Shown here: positions 8,443 through 16,719 of the stretch, piece after piece | How positions within the stretch are numbered: the first letter of the stretch is position 1 | Layout of the letters: every line of letters starts with the position of its first letter | Assembly: GCF_018638295.1 (NCBI RefSeq) | Contig: NZ_JABTTS010000001.1 | Coordinates: 62,001-126,000 of the forward strand | Source of the DNA: Streptomyces sp. CHD11 | GTDB lineage: Bacteria > Actinomycetota > Actinomycetes > Streptomycetales > Streptomycetaceae | DNA length: 64,000 nt | Reading direction: 5' to 3' | The notes under the pieces: model-generated | Told to the model about the DNA's origin: nothing | The model's database searches: none | Seen by the model: only the letters and a program-made list of their open reading frames with translations | Program-made: the position numbers and the translations under genes

Positions 8443-8765
8443 GGTCTCCGCTCATCCCCTCCGGCCTGCCCTGAGCAGCGCCCCCGACCGGCATGCCTCG
8501 CGGACTCCGACAGCCGGCACCCCGCCCCGTTCGCCAGACATGCCACCGCGGCACAGGCCGCTGACGCGAACCGCCCGGCAGCTGCCCGGAGGGGCCGCGG
8601 GCACACTCCGCCGCCCTGGTGCCGGGCGGCGGATGGGGGCACGCGACGCCTGTGCGGCCTTGCCGCCTTCCGTTGTCCGCGTCCCTGCGGGCGCTGCCTC
8701 CCGTGTTCGTCATCCCCTTGTGGGTCCGCTACCCGGGCGGGGCAGAGGTGGACCGGCTCGCGTGA
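8443..8765. other. Intergenic, nothing recognised
   Basis: 323 bases between convergent genes. No reading frame with family resemblance or a ribosome site was found on either strand. Confidence 0.5.
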
Positions 8766-9581
8766 TCAGTGCACCTCGGCCCCCGGTGGAAGGCTGCCCT
8801 CCGCCCGTACCGGCAGGAGGTGGGGGCGTTTGGCGGTCCGGCCGTCCCCCGAGGACCGACCCCTCAGACGTCGGACGAGCCAGGGCCCGAGAAAGCCCGC
8901 CGCCCAGCGGAGTTCCGCCGCGGTGGCCTGCCGGCCGGTGGACCGGAGAGCCGGCGGGAGTGGGTGCGTCCACGTGTCATCGCTCCCGGGGAGGTGCAGG
9001 GCGTGAGCGAGGGCGGCGGCGATGCGCTGGTGGCCGAGGGTGCTCGCGTGAAGCCGGTCGGTGCTCCACAGACGGGCGTCGCCTGCCACCGGGTGAAGCG
9101 CGGTCTCGGCAACCGTGACCCCGTGGCGGCGGGCAGCCTGACGGATGTGCTGGTTCAGGGCCGTGACGCGTGGGACCAGAGGGCGAGCGAGCGGGCTGAT
9201 ACGTGCGGGATCCGGGATGGTGATCGTGGCCACGTGAACGCCCTGGGCAGTGAGCGCGGCAAACATGGTCTCCAGGTGGGCGGCGACCTCGCCGGCGTCG
9301 AAGCGGGGCCGCAGGAGGTCGTTGACACCGGCGACGACGGTGGCCAGGTCGGGTTTCAACGCGAGGGCGGGTGCCAGCTGTTCGGCGTGGATCTGTGCGG
9401 CAACACGACCTCGTACGGCCAGGTTGGCGTAGTGGAGACCGGGCTCGATCCGGGCAAGCTGTTCGGCGAGGCGGTCAGCGAAACCGCGCAGGCCGGCGCT
9501 CTCGTCACCGTCACCCAGGCCTTCCGTCTGACTGTCGCCCAGAGCGACATAGCGGAGATACACCACGTCAGAGCCCGGCAT
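8766..9581 (-). CDS. SGNH/GDSL hydrolase
   Basis: A 271-residue cytoplasmic esterase-type hydrolase with all four SGNH blocks: GDSQTEG (Ser17), block II VRGR (Gly58), block III GVND (Asn87), and block V DRLHASTLGH with Asp175 and His178. The C-terminal ~70 residues are arginine-rich and outside the catalytic fold. The start overlaps the end of the upstream PadR gene by 14 bases, so the two are co-transcribed and probably translationally coupled. That makes this enzyme part of the PadR regulon. The natural ester substrate is unknown. Confidence 0.9.
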   Translation of the reverse strand: MPGSDVVYLRYVALGDSQTEGLGDGDESAGLRGFADRLAEQLARIEPGLHYANLAVRGRVAAQIHAEQLAPALALKPDLATVVAGVNDLLRPRFDAGEVAAHLETMFAALTAQGVHVATITIPDPARISPLARPLVPRVTALNQHIRQAARRHGVTVAETALHPVAGDARLWSTDRLHASTLGHQRIAAALAHALHLPGSDDTWTHPLPPALRSTGRQATAAELRWAAGFLGPWLVRRLRGRSSGDGRTAKRPHLLPVRAEGSLPPGAEVH

Positions 9582-10137
9582 GGAGCTGTCGCCTCTCTTC
9601 CAGGACGGTGATCGTGCGCGCGCACCAGTCGCGGTTCTCCTGCTCGAAGGCCACGCCTCGCAGACAGGTCAGGTACGGGCCGATCCGGTCGCCGTGGCGC
9701 AGGAACTCGTCCTCCGTGAGGTTGTCGCGCAGGCGGTGCAGCAGGGAACCGAACAGGTCGATCTTGGCCTGGGCGACGTGGGCGCGTTCGGTGAGCCGGG
9801 CGATGAGGGCGTCGGTGTCCACCCGGTCTGCGGCCTGGACCTGGACGAGGAGGTCGTCACGGATGAAGGTCGGCTTGGCGGACGCGGCCGTGAAGGCTTC
9901 CAGTTCCGCCAGGCCGGCGTCGGTGACGTGGAACAACCGCTTGTTGGGCCGGGTCTTCTGTACCACTTCCCGTCCTGCGACCAGCCCTTCCTTCTCCAGC
10001 CGGGTGAGTTCGGAGTAGAGCTGCTGCGGCTGCGCATACCAGAAGTTGGCGACGCCGACGTCGAACGCCTTGGCCAGTTGGTAGCCGCTGAGCTCGCCGT
10101 CGAGCAGCGCCGCGAGCACGGCGTGCCGTAGTGCCAT
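9568..10137 (-). CDS. PadR-family transcriptional regulator
   Basis: A 189-residue regulator. The N-terminal PadR winged helix (ALRHAVLAALLDGELSGYQLAKAF...FWYAQPQQLYSELTRLEKEGLV) is followed by the helical Vir_act_alpha_C-type dimerisation domain. It is the first gene of a two-gene operon with the SGNH hydrolase and is divergent from the NTF2-like gene at 10232. A perfect 8-bp-arm palindrome lies in the intervening promoter region. PadR proteins commonly respond to phenolic or amphipathic drugs; the ligand here is unknown. Confidence 0.92.
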   Translation of the reverse strand: MALRHAVLAALLDGELSGYQLAKAFDVGVANFWYAQPQQLYSELTRLEKEGLVAGREVVQKTRPNKRLFHVTDAGLAELEAFTAASAKPTFIRDDLLVQVQAADRVDTDALIARLTERAHVAQAKIDLFGSLLHRLRDNLTEDEFLRHGDRIGPYLTCLRGVAFEQENRDWCARTITVLEERRQLHAGL

Positions 10138-10182
10138 GGGATCGGCTCCTCACATGCCTCTGTTGCCGTACGGGCCACCATG

Positions 10183-10202
10183 ATAGTCATGAAAATGACT
10201 AT
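10183..10202. promoter_or_regulatory. PadR operator candidate
   Basis: ATAGTCAT-GAAA-ATGACTAT is a perfect palindrome with a 4-base centre, located between the PadR start (10137) and the NTF2-like start (10232). It is well placed to repress both directions. Confidence 0.65.
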
Positions 10203-10231
10203 TCCAGTTCATGACTGTGGAGGTGTGTCCC

Positions 10232-10660
10232 GTGGACACCGCAGACCGTTTCCGCGCAGCCGTCGACAACCGCGACCTCGCCGCTCTGGACGACCTGTTC
10301 ACCGACGGCATCCGCCTCTACAGCCCCGTGAAGTTCACGCCCTTCGAGGGCAAAACGGCGGTGATGGGGCTCTTCAGGGTCCTGTTGCGGACCTTCGAGG
10401 ACTTCCGCTACATCGGCGAGCACGCCGGCACCGCGCAGACCAGCGCCGACGCCACGACAGCACCCTCCGCGGTGCTGCTCTTCCGCGCCAGTGCGGGCGG
10501 CAAGGAGATCCACGGCATCGACCTGCTGCACTTCGACGACGACGGCCGGATCAAGGAGTTCACCGTCATGGTCAGGCCCCAGTCGGCCGTGCACGCCCTG
10601 GGCGAGGCCGTCCTCGCCGGCCTCACCGGGGACGGAGCGGCCGCAGCCCCCACCGCGTGA
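10232..10660 (+). CDS. SnoaL/NTF2-like protein
   Basis: A 142-residue alpha+beta-barrel protein of the NTF2 superfamily (FRAAVDNRDLAALDDLFTDGIRLYSPVKFTPFEGKTAVMGLF; then IHGIDLLHFDDDGRIKEFTVMVRP). GTG 10232 is preferred over ATG 10211 because GGAGG at 10219-10223 is eight bases from it and lies downstream of the ATG. The family includes isomerases, hydrolases and ligand binders; no reaction can be assigned. It is divergent from PadR and probably repressed by it. Confidence 0.8.
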   Translation: MDTADRFRAAVDNRDLAALDDLFTDGIRLYSPVKFTPFEGKTAVMGLFRVLLRTFEDFRYIGEHAGTAQTSADATTAPSAVLLFRASAGGKEIHGIDLLHFDDDGRIKEFTVMVRPQSAVHALGEAVLAGLTGDGAAAAPTA

Positions 10661-10812
10661 TCTTCGCGCAGCGGAGGGCTCAGGAGGTCCCCGAAGCGCC
10701 GGGGATCGTTTCGCCGAGGCCGGCGAAGACCCGTCGACGGCCCGCGTCCGAGCAGCCGTCCGCTCGTCGTTCGCCGTCCGTCCTCATAGGTGGGGCACGG
10801 GCCGCGGCGACG

Positions 10813-11394
10813 TCAGTGGGTCCGAGGAGTCAACACCTCTTGCAGGAGAGCGCCGTACCGTGACACCAGTTCCGCGCGGTCCATCCGGAGCAGCCCTTCG
10901 TCCCCGGCCACCCACAGTGCGTACAGCAGTCCCCCTGCCAGGGCGGACGCCATGCGCGCGCGGACGTCGGCGTCGGGGCCGGACAGGCGGCGGCGCAGTG
11001 GCGTGACGAAGAGGTGCTCGTGTGTATCGCGCAGGCGCTCGTGGATGTGCGGTTCGTTACTGCCGTGGACCAGGGCCAGGAAGACGCCTCGCGCGGAACC
11101 GTCCAGTTCGACGAGGAGTTCAGCGAGTCGATCGCCCAGACGCTCCAGTGGTACATCGAGCAGGGGCTCGTCGTCGATCGTCAGGTGCATGGTCTCCAGG
11201 AACAGGAGCTCTTTGCTCTTGAAATGACGGATCACCAGTGCGGGGTCCGTGTCGGCCGCCGCCGCGATCTGACGGACGGTGGTCCTGGAGAAGCCCTTGG
11301 TCCGGAAGAGCCGGGCAGCGGCTGAGTGGATGGACTCGCGGGTCGTGGCGCTGGAGCCGGTCTGCAGCATGCGGGACAGGATAGGTGCCGACAC
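10813..11394 (-). CDS. TetR-family transcriptional regulator
   Basis: A 193-residue protein with a TetR N-terminal domain (IHSAAARLFRTKGFSRTTVRQIAAAADTDPALVIRHFKSKELLF) and a C-terminal domain of the type seen in actinobacterial TetR proteins (RMASALAGGLLYALWVAGDEGLL). An internal ATG eight codons in (MLQTGSSATT) is an alternative start. It is divergent from a secreted esterase gene, and two perfect palindromes in the region between them are candidate operators. Confidence 0.9.
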   Translation of the reverse strand: MSAPILSRMLQTGSSATTRESIHSAAARLFRTKGFSRTTVRQIAAAADTDPALVIRHFKSKELLFLETMHLTIDDEPLLDVPLERLGDRLAELLVELDGSARGVFLALVHGSNEPHIHERLRDTHEHLFVTPLRRRLSGPDADVRARMASALAGGLLYALWVAGDEGLLRMDRAELVSRYGALLQEVLTPRTH

Positions 11395-11461
11395 TTCGCA
11401 CCTGCGGGTTCACGCGTTCGCGGGGGCCGGCCGATATTTCGTGAGCATTTCAAGAAGTTCG

Positions 11462-11476
11462 GTCAACTATGTTGAC
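11462..11476. promoter_or_regulatory. Palindrome GTCAAC-TAT-GTTGAC
   Basis: A perfect 6-bp-arm palindrome 68 bases upstream of the TetR start and 148 bases before the esterase start. Its right half TTGAC could double as a -35 element for rightward transcription. Confidence 0.45.
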
Positions 11477-11504
11477 TCGCCGCCGGAGGGCCTGCACATT
11501 ACTT

Positions 11505-11519
11505 GACGGTAGAACCGTC
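11505..11519. promoter_or_regulatory. Palindrome GACGGT-AGA-ACCGTC (TetR-type operator)
   Basis: A perfect 6-bp-arm palindrome in the TetR/esterase intergenic region. The form ACGGT-N3-ACCGT resembles many TetR-family operators, so this is the better of the two candidate sites for the regulator at 10813-11394. Confidence 0.5.
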
Positions 11520-11623
11520 CAGTAGCCGCACAGCCTGGCACTCTTCCCGTCCGCACCGCCGTTCCCGCCGTCGGCATGCCCCACCGCTGCCGCCTCGCAG
11601 TTCCGCCTCAGGAGAGGGATCAC

Positions 11624-12496
11624 ATGCCGAAGCACATTCTCCGAACTGTCATGGGCACATCATCCGCACTCATCGGTGTACTCGCTCTCAGTCTTACGGG
11701 CGGCACTGCCCACGCCTCCTCCTCACTGGACTACGTCGCCCTCGGCGACAGCTACAGCGCCGGCTCGGGCGTGCTGCCCGTGGATCCCACCAACCTTCTG
11801 TGCCTGCGTTCCACCGCGAACTACCCTCATGTGATCGCAGCCCGTACGGGCGCCCATCTGAAGGACGTGACCTGCGGCGCCGCCCAGACCAAGGACTTCA
11901 CCGCATCGCAATACCCCGGAGTCGCGCCCCAGGTGGACGCACTCGGTGCGAACACCGACCTCGTGACGCTGACCATCGGCGGCAACGACAACGGCACCTT
12001 CATCAACGCCATCACCGCCTGCGGGACCGCGGGCGTCCTCACCGCAGGCAAGGGCAGCCCCTGCAAGAAGACGCACGGCACCTCCTTCACCGACCAGATC
12101 GAAAAGAACACCTACCCCGCGCTGAAGAGCGCTCTGCGGGCGGTACGCGCCAAGGCGCCCAACGCCCGTGTCGCGGTTCTGGGTTACCCATGGATCACAC
12201 CCGCCGAGGCCGACCCGGCCTGCTTCGTGAAACTGCCCGTCGCCGCCGGTGATGTGCCCTACCTGCGTGACATACAGGCACACCTGAACGCGGTGGTCGA
12301 ACGCGCCAGCGAAGAGGCCGGCGCCACCTACGTGGACTTCTCCCGGATCTCCGAAGGCCACGACGCGTGCAAGGCCGCAGGCACCCGGTGGATCGAACCA
12401 CTGCTCTTCGGCCACAGCCTGGTACCCGTCCATCCCAACGCCCTGGGAGAACGGCGCATGGCCGAGCACACCATGAAGGTTCTCGGCCTGAGCTGA
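11624..12496 (+). CDS. Secreted SGNH/GDSL esterase-lipase
   Basis: A 290-residue precursor with a signal peptide (basic MPKHILR, hydrophobic SALIGVLALSLTGG, likely cleavage after AHA near residue 31). The mature enzyme shows block I GDSYSAGSG (Ser43), GGND in block III, and HPNALG at the C-terminus, with cysteines at the positions typical of disulphide-bonded Streptomyces SGNH lipases. The start is set by GGAGAGGG (11611-11618). It should hydrolyse extracellular esters or lipids. Expression is probably under the divergent TetR regulator. Confidence 0.93.
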   Translation: MPKHILRTVMGTSSALIGVLALSLTGGTAHASSSLDYVALGDSYSAGSGVLPVDPTNLLCLRSTANYPHVIAARTGAHLKDVTCGAAQTKDFTASQYPGVAPQVDALGANTDLVTLTIGGNDNGTFINAITACGTAGVLTAGKGSPCKKTHGTSFTDQIEKNTYPALKSALRAVRAKAPNARVAVLGYPWITPAEADPACFVKLPVAAGDVPYLRDIQAHLNAVVERASEEAGATYVDFSRISEGHDACKAAGTRWIEPLLFGHSLVPVHPNALGERRMAEHTMKVLGLS

Positions 12497-12927
12497 CGAC
12501 GGCACACATCACCTCGGTGACCGGACCTCTCAGGGCCGACGCGTAACCGGAGCGGGCGGCCATCTCCCTAGCCGGCGAACCTGCCGCTGGAACTCCCTGC
12601 CCCGGGAACGCCGCTTCTCCGGATGTCCGGGAGGTTTCCATCCCGACCGGGCTGAGCGGCGAGGGGGAGGGGGAGGCTGACGGCGTCCCCGTCCGGTCGG
12701 GTACGGGGCCCGGAGCTCAGCCGCCGGTGCCGGTGCCGTCCGGACCGGGGCGCGGTCCTCGTGCAAGGCTTCCGTCGGGTGACGGCCGTTCCTGGCGAGT
12801 GGAGTGGTTCAGCTCACCGTCAAGGCGGGTGCGGACGATCGGCGGGCGGCCCCACAGGGCCGCGACGGATCCGTCCGCCGGATGCGGCACAGAGACCGCA
12901 CCGTGGAGCCCGGGTGCAGGTGTCAGA
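12497..12927. other. Intergenic, nothing recognised
   Basis: About 430 bases between the esterase and a strong hairpin. Open frames exist in this GC-rich stretch but none shows a domain, a ribosome site or family resemblance. Confidence 0.5.
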
Positions 12928-12953
12928 CGCCCCGCTGAACGATCAGCGGGGCG
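12928..12953. terminator. Strong hairpin, bidirectional terminator candidate
   Basis: CGCCCCGCTGA-ACGA-TCAGCGGGGCG is a perfect 11-bp stem with a 4-base loop. It could terminate rightward transcription from the esterase or leftward transcription from the small ORF whose stop codon lies inside it. Confidence 0.7.
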
Positions 12954-13056
12954 TTGGGACGGCGGAGTCGGCCAGCCATGCGTCCTGTCCGCCCTCGGCG
13001 ATCCTCTCGGCGAGGGCGGGCCGGATCATCTCGGTCAGGATCTCCGACATGGTCAT
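12943..13056 (-). CDS. Possible 37-residue small protein
   Basis: ATG at 13056 opens a 37-codon frame (MTMSEILTEMIRPALAERI, then AEGGQDAWLADSAVPTPR) with strong third-position GC and an amphipathic-helix look. The TGA stop is embedded in the right arm of the hairpin at 12928-12953 (read on the minus strand). No good Shine-Dalgarno site is visible; a GTG 15 bases upstream is an alternative start. The family was not recognised. It may be a true small protein or the tail of a lost gene. Confidence 0.3.
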   Translation of the reverse strand: MTMSEILTEMIRPALAERIAEGGQDAWLADSAVPTPR

Positions 13057-13249
13057 GGGAGGCGATTGCACCCGATAGCACCCAGCACGCGTGTCACCAG
13101 CGTCCCGGAACCGCACATCCAGCGCCGCCGAACCGGGATCCCGACACCACCGCCCGGATGAGGGCGGTCGATGCGTCCCTTCCCTGTGCGATGCGGTGGT
13201 CGGCGGTGCTGCACGACGGCAGAGGCTGCGGTGGGCATCCGATCCGCCG

Positions 13250-13618
13250 CTACCGCGTGCCGTTGGTGTCGGCCAAGCCGGTCTGGCTCTTGGGCTTTCT
13301 CGCGCGGTCGGTTTCGTCCTGGACGAGCAGGGAGAGCAGCGCGGCCACCGTCAGGCCTGCTTCCGCGGGGTGCCGCAGCACCGTGTCCGCTTTGATGCGA
13401 TAGATGTTGGTGCGACCGTCACGGGTATGGGAGAGGTATCCGTCCTGCTCGAGGTCGGAGATGATCCGCTGGACCGCCCGCTCGGTGAGCCGACAGTGTG
13501 CGGCGATGTCACGGATCCGGACGTTCGGGTTGTCGGCAATGACCGCCAACACGCGCGCGTGATTGGTGAGGAACGTCCATCCGGAGTGAGATTCAGGCAC
13601 TGCAACCATGCAGTGCAT
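13250..13618 (-). CDS. Winged-helix (MarR-like) transcriptional regulator
   Basis: A 122-residue protein beginning MHCMVAVPESHSGWTFLTNHARVL. The winged helix covers about residues 15-80 (VRIRDIAAHCRLTERAVQRIISDLEQDGYLSHTRDGRTNIYRI), and the C-terminus is short and hydrophobic-helical. The long open frame upstream (to 13831) antisense-overlaps the STAS gene and is not used; an AGGCGG about ten bases before 13618 supports the shorter start. This short HTH family is common in Streptomyces. It is divergent from the STAS gene. Confidence 0.85.
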   Translation of the reverse strand: MHCMVAVPESHSGWTFLTNHARVLAVIADNPNVRIRDIAAHCRLTERAVQRIISDLEQDGYLSHTRDGRTNIYRIKADTVLRHPAEAGLTVAALLSLLVQDETDRARKPKSQTGLADTNGTR

Positions 13619-13646
13619 TCTAGGACCGCCTTTACGCGACACCAGA

Positions 13647-13668
13647 TGCATGACATTCTTTTCATGCA
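13647..13668. promoter_or_regulatory. Inverted repeat TGCATGA-N8-TCATGCA
   Basis: A perfect 7-bp-arm inverted repeat in the 97-bp gap between the HTH regulator and the STAS gene. It is a candidate operator for the HTH protein. Confidence 0.45.
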
Positions 13669-13715
13669 ACAGATGACATAATCCGGCCCGGGACAGACAC
13701 AGGAGGGACCCGAGG

Positions 13716-14102
13716 GTGTCTTTGGACGAAGCAGTCACGAAGCACTTGACCGACGTCGTCGAGAGCCGGCCACAGGTCCTGGACCAGACCACCACGGTGG
13801 TGCAGTACGAGCGGGACGGCGCGTGGGTCATCGGCGCGCGGGGCGCCTACGACATCCAGTCGGTCACGCCCCTGGCAGACGCACTGGACCTGGCAGTCAA
13901 GAAGCCGCGAAAGGTCATCCTCGACGCCTCCGGCATCACCTTCGCCGACTCATCGCTGCTGAACCTGCTGATCCAGACTCATCAGGCGGCCGACTTGTAC
14001 GTGGCCGGGCCGACACCTCAGCTGCAGCGACTCCTGCAACTTACCGGGGTCGACACCGTCCTGAGAGTGCGGGCGACGGTGGAGGAAGCCGCCGCCGGCT
14101 GA
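13716..14102 (+). CDS. STAS-domain anti-anti-sigma-factor-like protein
   Basis: A 128-residue protein with a GTG start behind AGGAGGG (13701-13707). The STAS fold covers about residues 25-125, with the diagnostic KVILDASGITFADSSLLNLL, where the serine after FADS is the expected phosphorylation site for an RsbW-type kinase. Such proteins release sigma factors by binding anti-sigma kinases when dephosphorylated. No kinase gene is adjacent, so the partner is elsewhere. Confidence 0.88.
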   Translation: MSLDEAVTKHLTDVVESRPQVLDQTTTVVQYERDGAWVIGARGAYDIQSVTPLADALDLAVKKPRKVILDASGITFADSSLLNLLIQTHQAADLYVAGPTPQLQRLLQLTGVDTVLRVRATVEEAAAG

Positions 14103-14369
14103 CGGACGGGGCGCCGGCGCAGAGCGGCGGGCGGGCCGTGGCGACCGTGCGCGAGCGCGTCGCCCGTTGACGGCCGTCAGACCTGACCATCGCGTCGCCC
14201 GCCGCCCCCGGCCGGCGTCACCGTACGGCGATCGCCGCTGAGGTCCGCCGACCTCCGACGCGGCCGGGCCACCAGGGCCGGGGACCGGCGTCACTCGCGG
14301 GCGCTGGAGAGGCGGCCCGGTGTCACCCGGCGAGCAGCCGCCGGCCGGTGGCGCCAGGCCGGCTTCGTG

Positions 14370-15035
14370 TCACACCGTGCCGCTGCGTTCGTGCAGGAGC
14401 TCCACACCGTCGCCCCGCAGGTCGTCGCAGTACACCGAGCGCCCGGTCATGGCCATCACGAGGGCCAGGGTGGGTCCGGACACCAGCGGCCCTGAACCGG
14501 TGGTGAAGGGGCCGTCCTCCGCGACGAGTCTCAACCCCCGGATGCGGCCCTTGGCCACGACCACGAGGTCCGAGCCCCGGTAGTACTCGGCCACCTCTGT
14601 CACGACCTCGATCGGAGGATCGTGACGGATGCCCAGCGGGCGCCGGACGTCCTCTCCGTGCACGATCGTCTCGCCCAGCATGGCCACGGCGGGCAGGGGA
14701 GGCTTGGTCGTGCTCCGGACGATGCGCCGGAACCGGTCGAGCGTCTCGGACGGAGTGGCGCCCAGCTGCTCGGCCAGCCTCATGGCCACCTGCTTGTCGA
14801 AGTCGAACCGGCAACGCATCACCCCCGCCAGCCAGCGCCCGGCGTCGAGGCTCGCCCCCGCGGTGAGATGAGCCACTACCTCACGCACGGAGAGACCGGT
14901 GCACAACGACGGCGTGGCCCACTGCTCGTCCGTCAGGCCCCTGAGGTCGGCTGCGAGCGCAGCCCGCTCGGCGTGGATCGAGGGCCAGGCCCCCGTTCGG
15001 CGCCTGCGGTCTGCTGTCAGTTCCGGGTCGGTCAT
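14370..15035 (-). CDS. Maleylpyruvate-isomerase-family (mycothiol-dependent, DinB-like) enzyme
   Basis: A 221-residue protein of the TIGR03083/MDMPI family. The four-helix DinB-like N-terminal domain (HAERAALAADLRGLTDEQWATPSLCTGLSVREVVAHLTAG) contains the first metal-site histidine, and the second motif is LGETIVHGEDVRRPLG. AGGAG just before 15035 fixes the start. Family members use mycothiol, the actinobacterial thiol, for isomerisation or detoxification; the substrate is unknown. It is a lone gene between the STAS and ECF41 loci. Confidence 0.88.
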   Translation of the reverse strand: MTDPELTADRRRRTGAWPSIHAERAALAADLRGLTDEQWATPSLCTGLSVREVVAHLTAGASLDAGRWLAGVMRCRFDFDKQVAMRLAEQLGATPSETLDRFRRIVRSTTKPPLPAVAMLGETIVHGEDVRRPLGIRHDPPIEVVTEVAEYYRGSDLVVVAKGRIRGLRLVAEDGPFTTGSGPLVSGPTLALVMAMTGRSVYCDDLRGDGVELLHERSGTV

Positions 15036-15434
15036 TCGAGGATCTCCTGTCACGGTCGCGCTCTGCATGGCACCCAGGCCGGGAAGGCGGGCGTCCGTGC
15101 GCCTGCGTTCGAGAAGCAGACTCTCGCTCCGGGGAAATGTCATCGCCCGAGTCGGCGGAATCGGCGTGGCCGGCGGGCAGGGAGGCGGCCGGAGGGGCCG
15201 CTGCCGACCGCGTGGACAGGCACTCGTACGAGACGCAGCCACCGCGCGTCGGCGACGCAGGCTCGGACGGCGTCGATCGGGGTGGTGCCGGGTCGTGGAA
15301 CCGGCCTTCCGGCGCGGAGCATCGCAGTTCACCCCTTCGGGTTCGGACATCGAGGCGCGCAGTGGCTGCGGCCGGCTCCCGCGACCGGGGCCGGACCGGT
15401 GACACCGGATGCCACAGAGCCTTCCTCGCGCAAT
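15036..15434. other. Intergenic, nothing recognised
   Basis: About 400 bases without a supportable gene, leading into a regulatory stretch with two strong inverted repeats before the oxidoreductase. Confidence 0.5.
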
Positions 15435-15450
15435 GTGACCGGCGTCACAG
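15435..15450. promoter_or_regulatory. CRP/FNR-type palindrome TGTGAC-CGGC-GTCACA
   Basis: A perfect palindrome matching the TGTGA-N6-TCACA pattern of CRP-family regulators, 69 bases before the oxidoreductase start. Just downstream, GGCGCCCC (15452-15459) and GGGGCGCC (15471-15478) form a second inverted repeat, an 8-bp hairpin in the leader. Confidence 0.55.
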
Positions 15451-15518
15451 GGCGCCCCTGTCAGGAACCGGGGCGCCGTCTCGTTCAAGGCGCACGCGAA
15501 CGAGACAGGAGCAACGTG

Positions 15519-16709
15519 ATGAAGCACCGCATCGTCGTACTCGGCGCGGGATACGCCGGGGCCTTCGCCGCCGGAAACCTGGCCCGCCGGCTCTCCCCCG
15601 CCGACACAGAGATCACCGTCGTCAACGCCGTGCCCGACTTCGTCGAACGGATGCGGCTCCACCAGCTCGCGGCCGGCCGGGACCTCACCTCGCGAAGGCT
15701 CGCCGACGTGTTCGCGGGCACCGGGGTGCGGCTGCGTCTGGCGCGTGTCACCGGAATCGATCCCGAGCGCGGGACCGTCGCCGTGACCGGAGCAACGGGC
15801 GACGACGAGCTGGCGTACGACACTCTCCTCTACACCCTCGGCAGTTCCGTCGCCCACCATGACGTTCCAGGCGTCGCCGAGTTCGCCTTCGATGTGACCG
15901 GCTGGTCCTCGGCGCTGCGTCTGCGTGAGCGGCTGGCCGGTCTGGGCGCGGGTGGCACCGTGCTGGTCGTCGGGGAAGGGCTGACCGGCATCGAGACCGC
16001 CACCGAGTTCGCCGAGTCCCGGCCCGACCTCTCGGTCGCCCTCGCCGCCCGCGGCGAACTGGGAGGCCGGCTCTCCCCGAAGGCCCGACGTCATCTGCGC
16101 CGGGCCTTCGACCGGCTCGGCATCACCGTCCACGAACACACCGGTATCCGAGCCGTCGAGACGAACCGGGCGATCGCCGCGGACGGCCACACCGTCCCGG
16201 CCGACGTGACGGTGTGGTCGGCCGGGTTCGCCGTACACCCCGTCGCGGCCGCCAGTGGTCTGACGGTCGCCGACACGGGCCAGATCGTCGTCGACCACTC
16301 GATGCGCTCGGTGTCGCACCCGGACGTCTATGCCGCGGGTGACTGCGCCTACGCGACGGGCGGGAACGGCCGCCCGCTGCCGATGTCGTGCGCCTCGGCC
16401 GGCTTCACCAACATGCAGGCGACCGCGGCCATCATCGCGCGCCTGACGGGCAGCGAGGTCCCGTCCACCGGGCTGAAGTACTACGGCAACCACATCAGCC
16501 TCGGACGACGGGACGCGATCTTCCAGATGGTGGACCGCGACGCCCGGTCGAAGTCCTGGTACCTCGGCGGCCGGGCCGCCGCGCACCTCAAGTCGGGAGT
16601 GCTCACGGGGGCCGGATGGGGCATCGCCCACCCCACCTTCGGCATGCCGAAGCGCAGGCGCCGCCTCGCCCCAACTCCTGGACGGGCCGGTGTGAGGGCC
16701 GTCGCCTAG
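15519..16709 (+). CDS. NAD(P)/FAD-dependent oxidoreductase (NDH-2-like)
   Basis: A 396-residue flavoprotein. It has an N-terminal FAD motif (VVLGAGYAGAFAA), a second Rossmann nucleotide site (VLVVGEGLTGIETATE), and the C-terminal FAD motif PDVYAAGDCAYA. ATG 15519 is chosen because AGGAG at 15507-15511 is seven bases away. The overall layout matches NADH:quinone-type or ferredoxin-reductase-like oxidoreductases. It lies 10 bases upstream of an ECF41 sigma gene; oxidoreductases are one of the three enzyme types usually paired with ECF41, so the enzyme is probably in its regulon. Confidence 0.9.
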   Translation: MKHRIVVLGAGYAGAFAAGNLARRLSPADTEITVVNAVPDFVERMRLHQLAAGRDLTSRRLADVFAGTGVRLRLARVTGIDPERGTVAVTGATGDDELAYDTLLYTLGSSVAHHDVPGVAEFAFDVTGWSSALRLRERLAGLGAGGTVLVVGEGLTGIETATEFAESRPDLSVALAARGELGGRLSPKARRHLRRAFDRLGITVHEHTGIRAVETNRAIAADGHTVPADVTVWSAGFAVHPVAAASGLTVADTGQIVVDHSMRSVSHPDVYAAGDCAYATGGNGRPLPMSCASAGFTNMQATAAIIARLTGSEVPSTGLKYYGNHISLGRRDAIFQMVDRDARSKSWYLGGRAAAHLKSGVLTGAGWGIAHPTFGMPKRRRRLAPTPGRAGVRAVA

Positions 16710-16719
16710 GCTGCCGCTC

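Noticed and set aside
13619..13831. Upstream extension of the HTH regulator frame
   Set aside because: It runs antisense through the STAS gene and does not resemble the regulator family.
15444..15481. ECF41 promoter (TGTCACA-n16-CGTC) upstream of the oxidoreductase
   Set aside because: CGTCACA and CGTC are both present but 27 bases apart instead of about 16, so the spacing is wrong.
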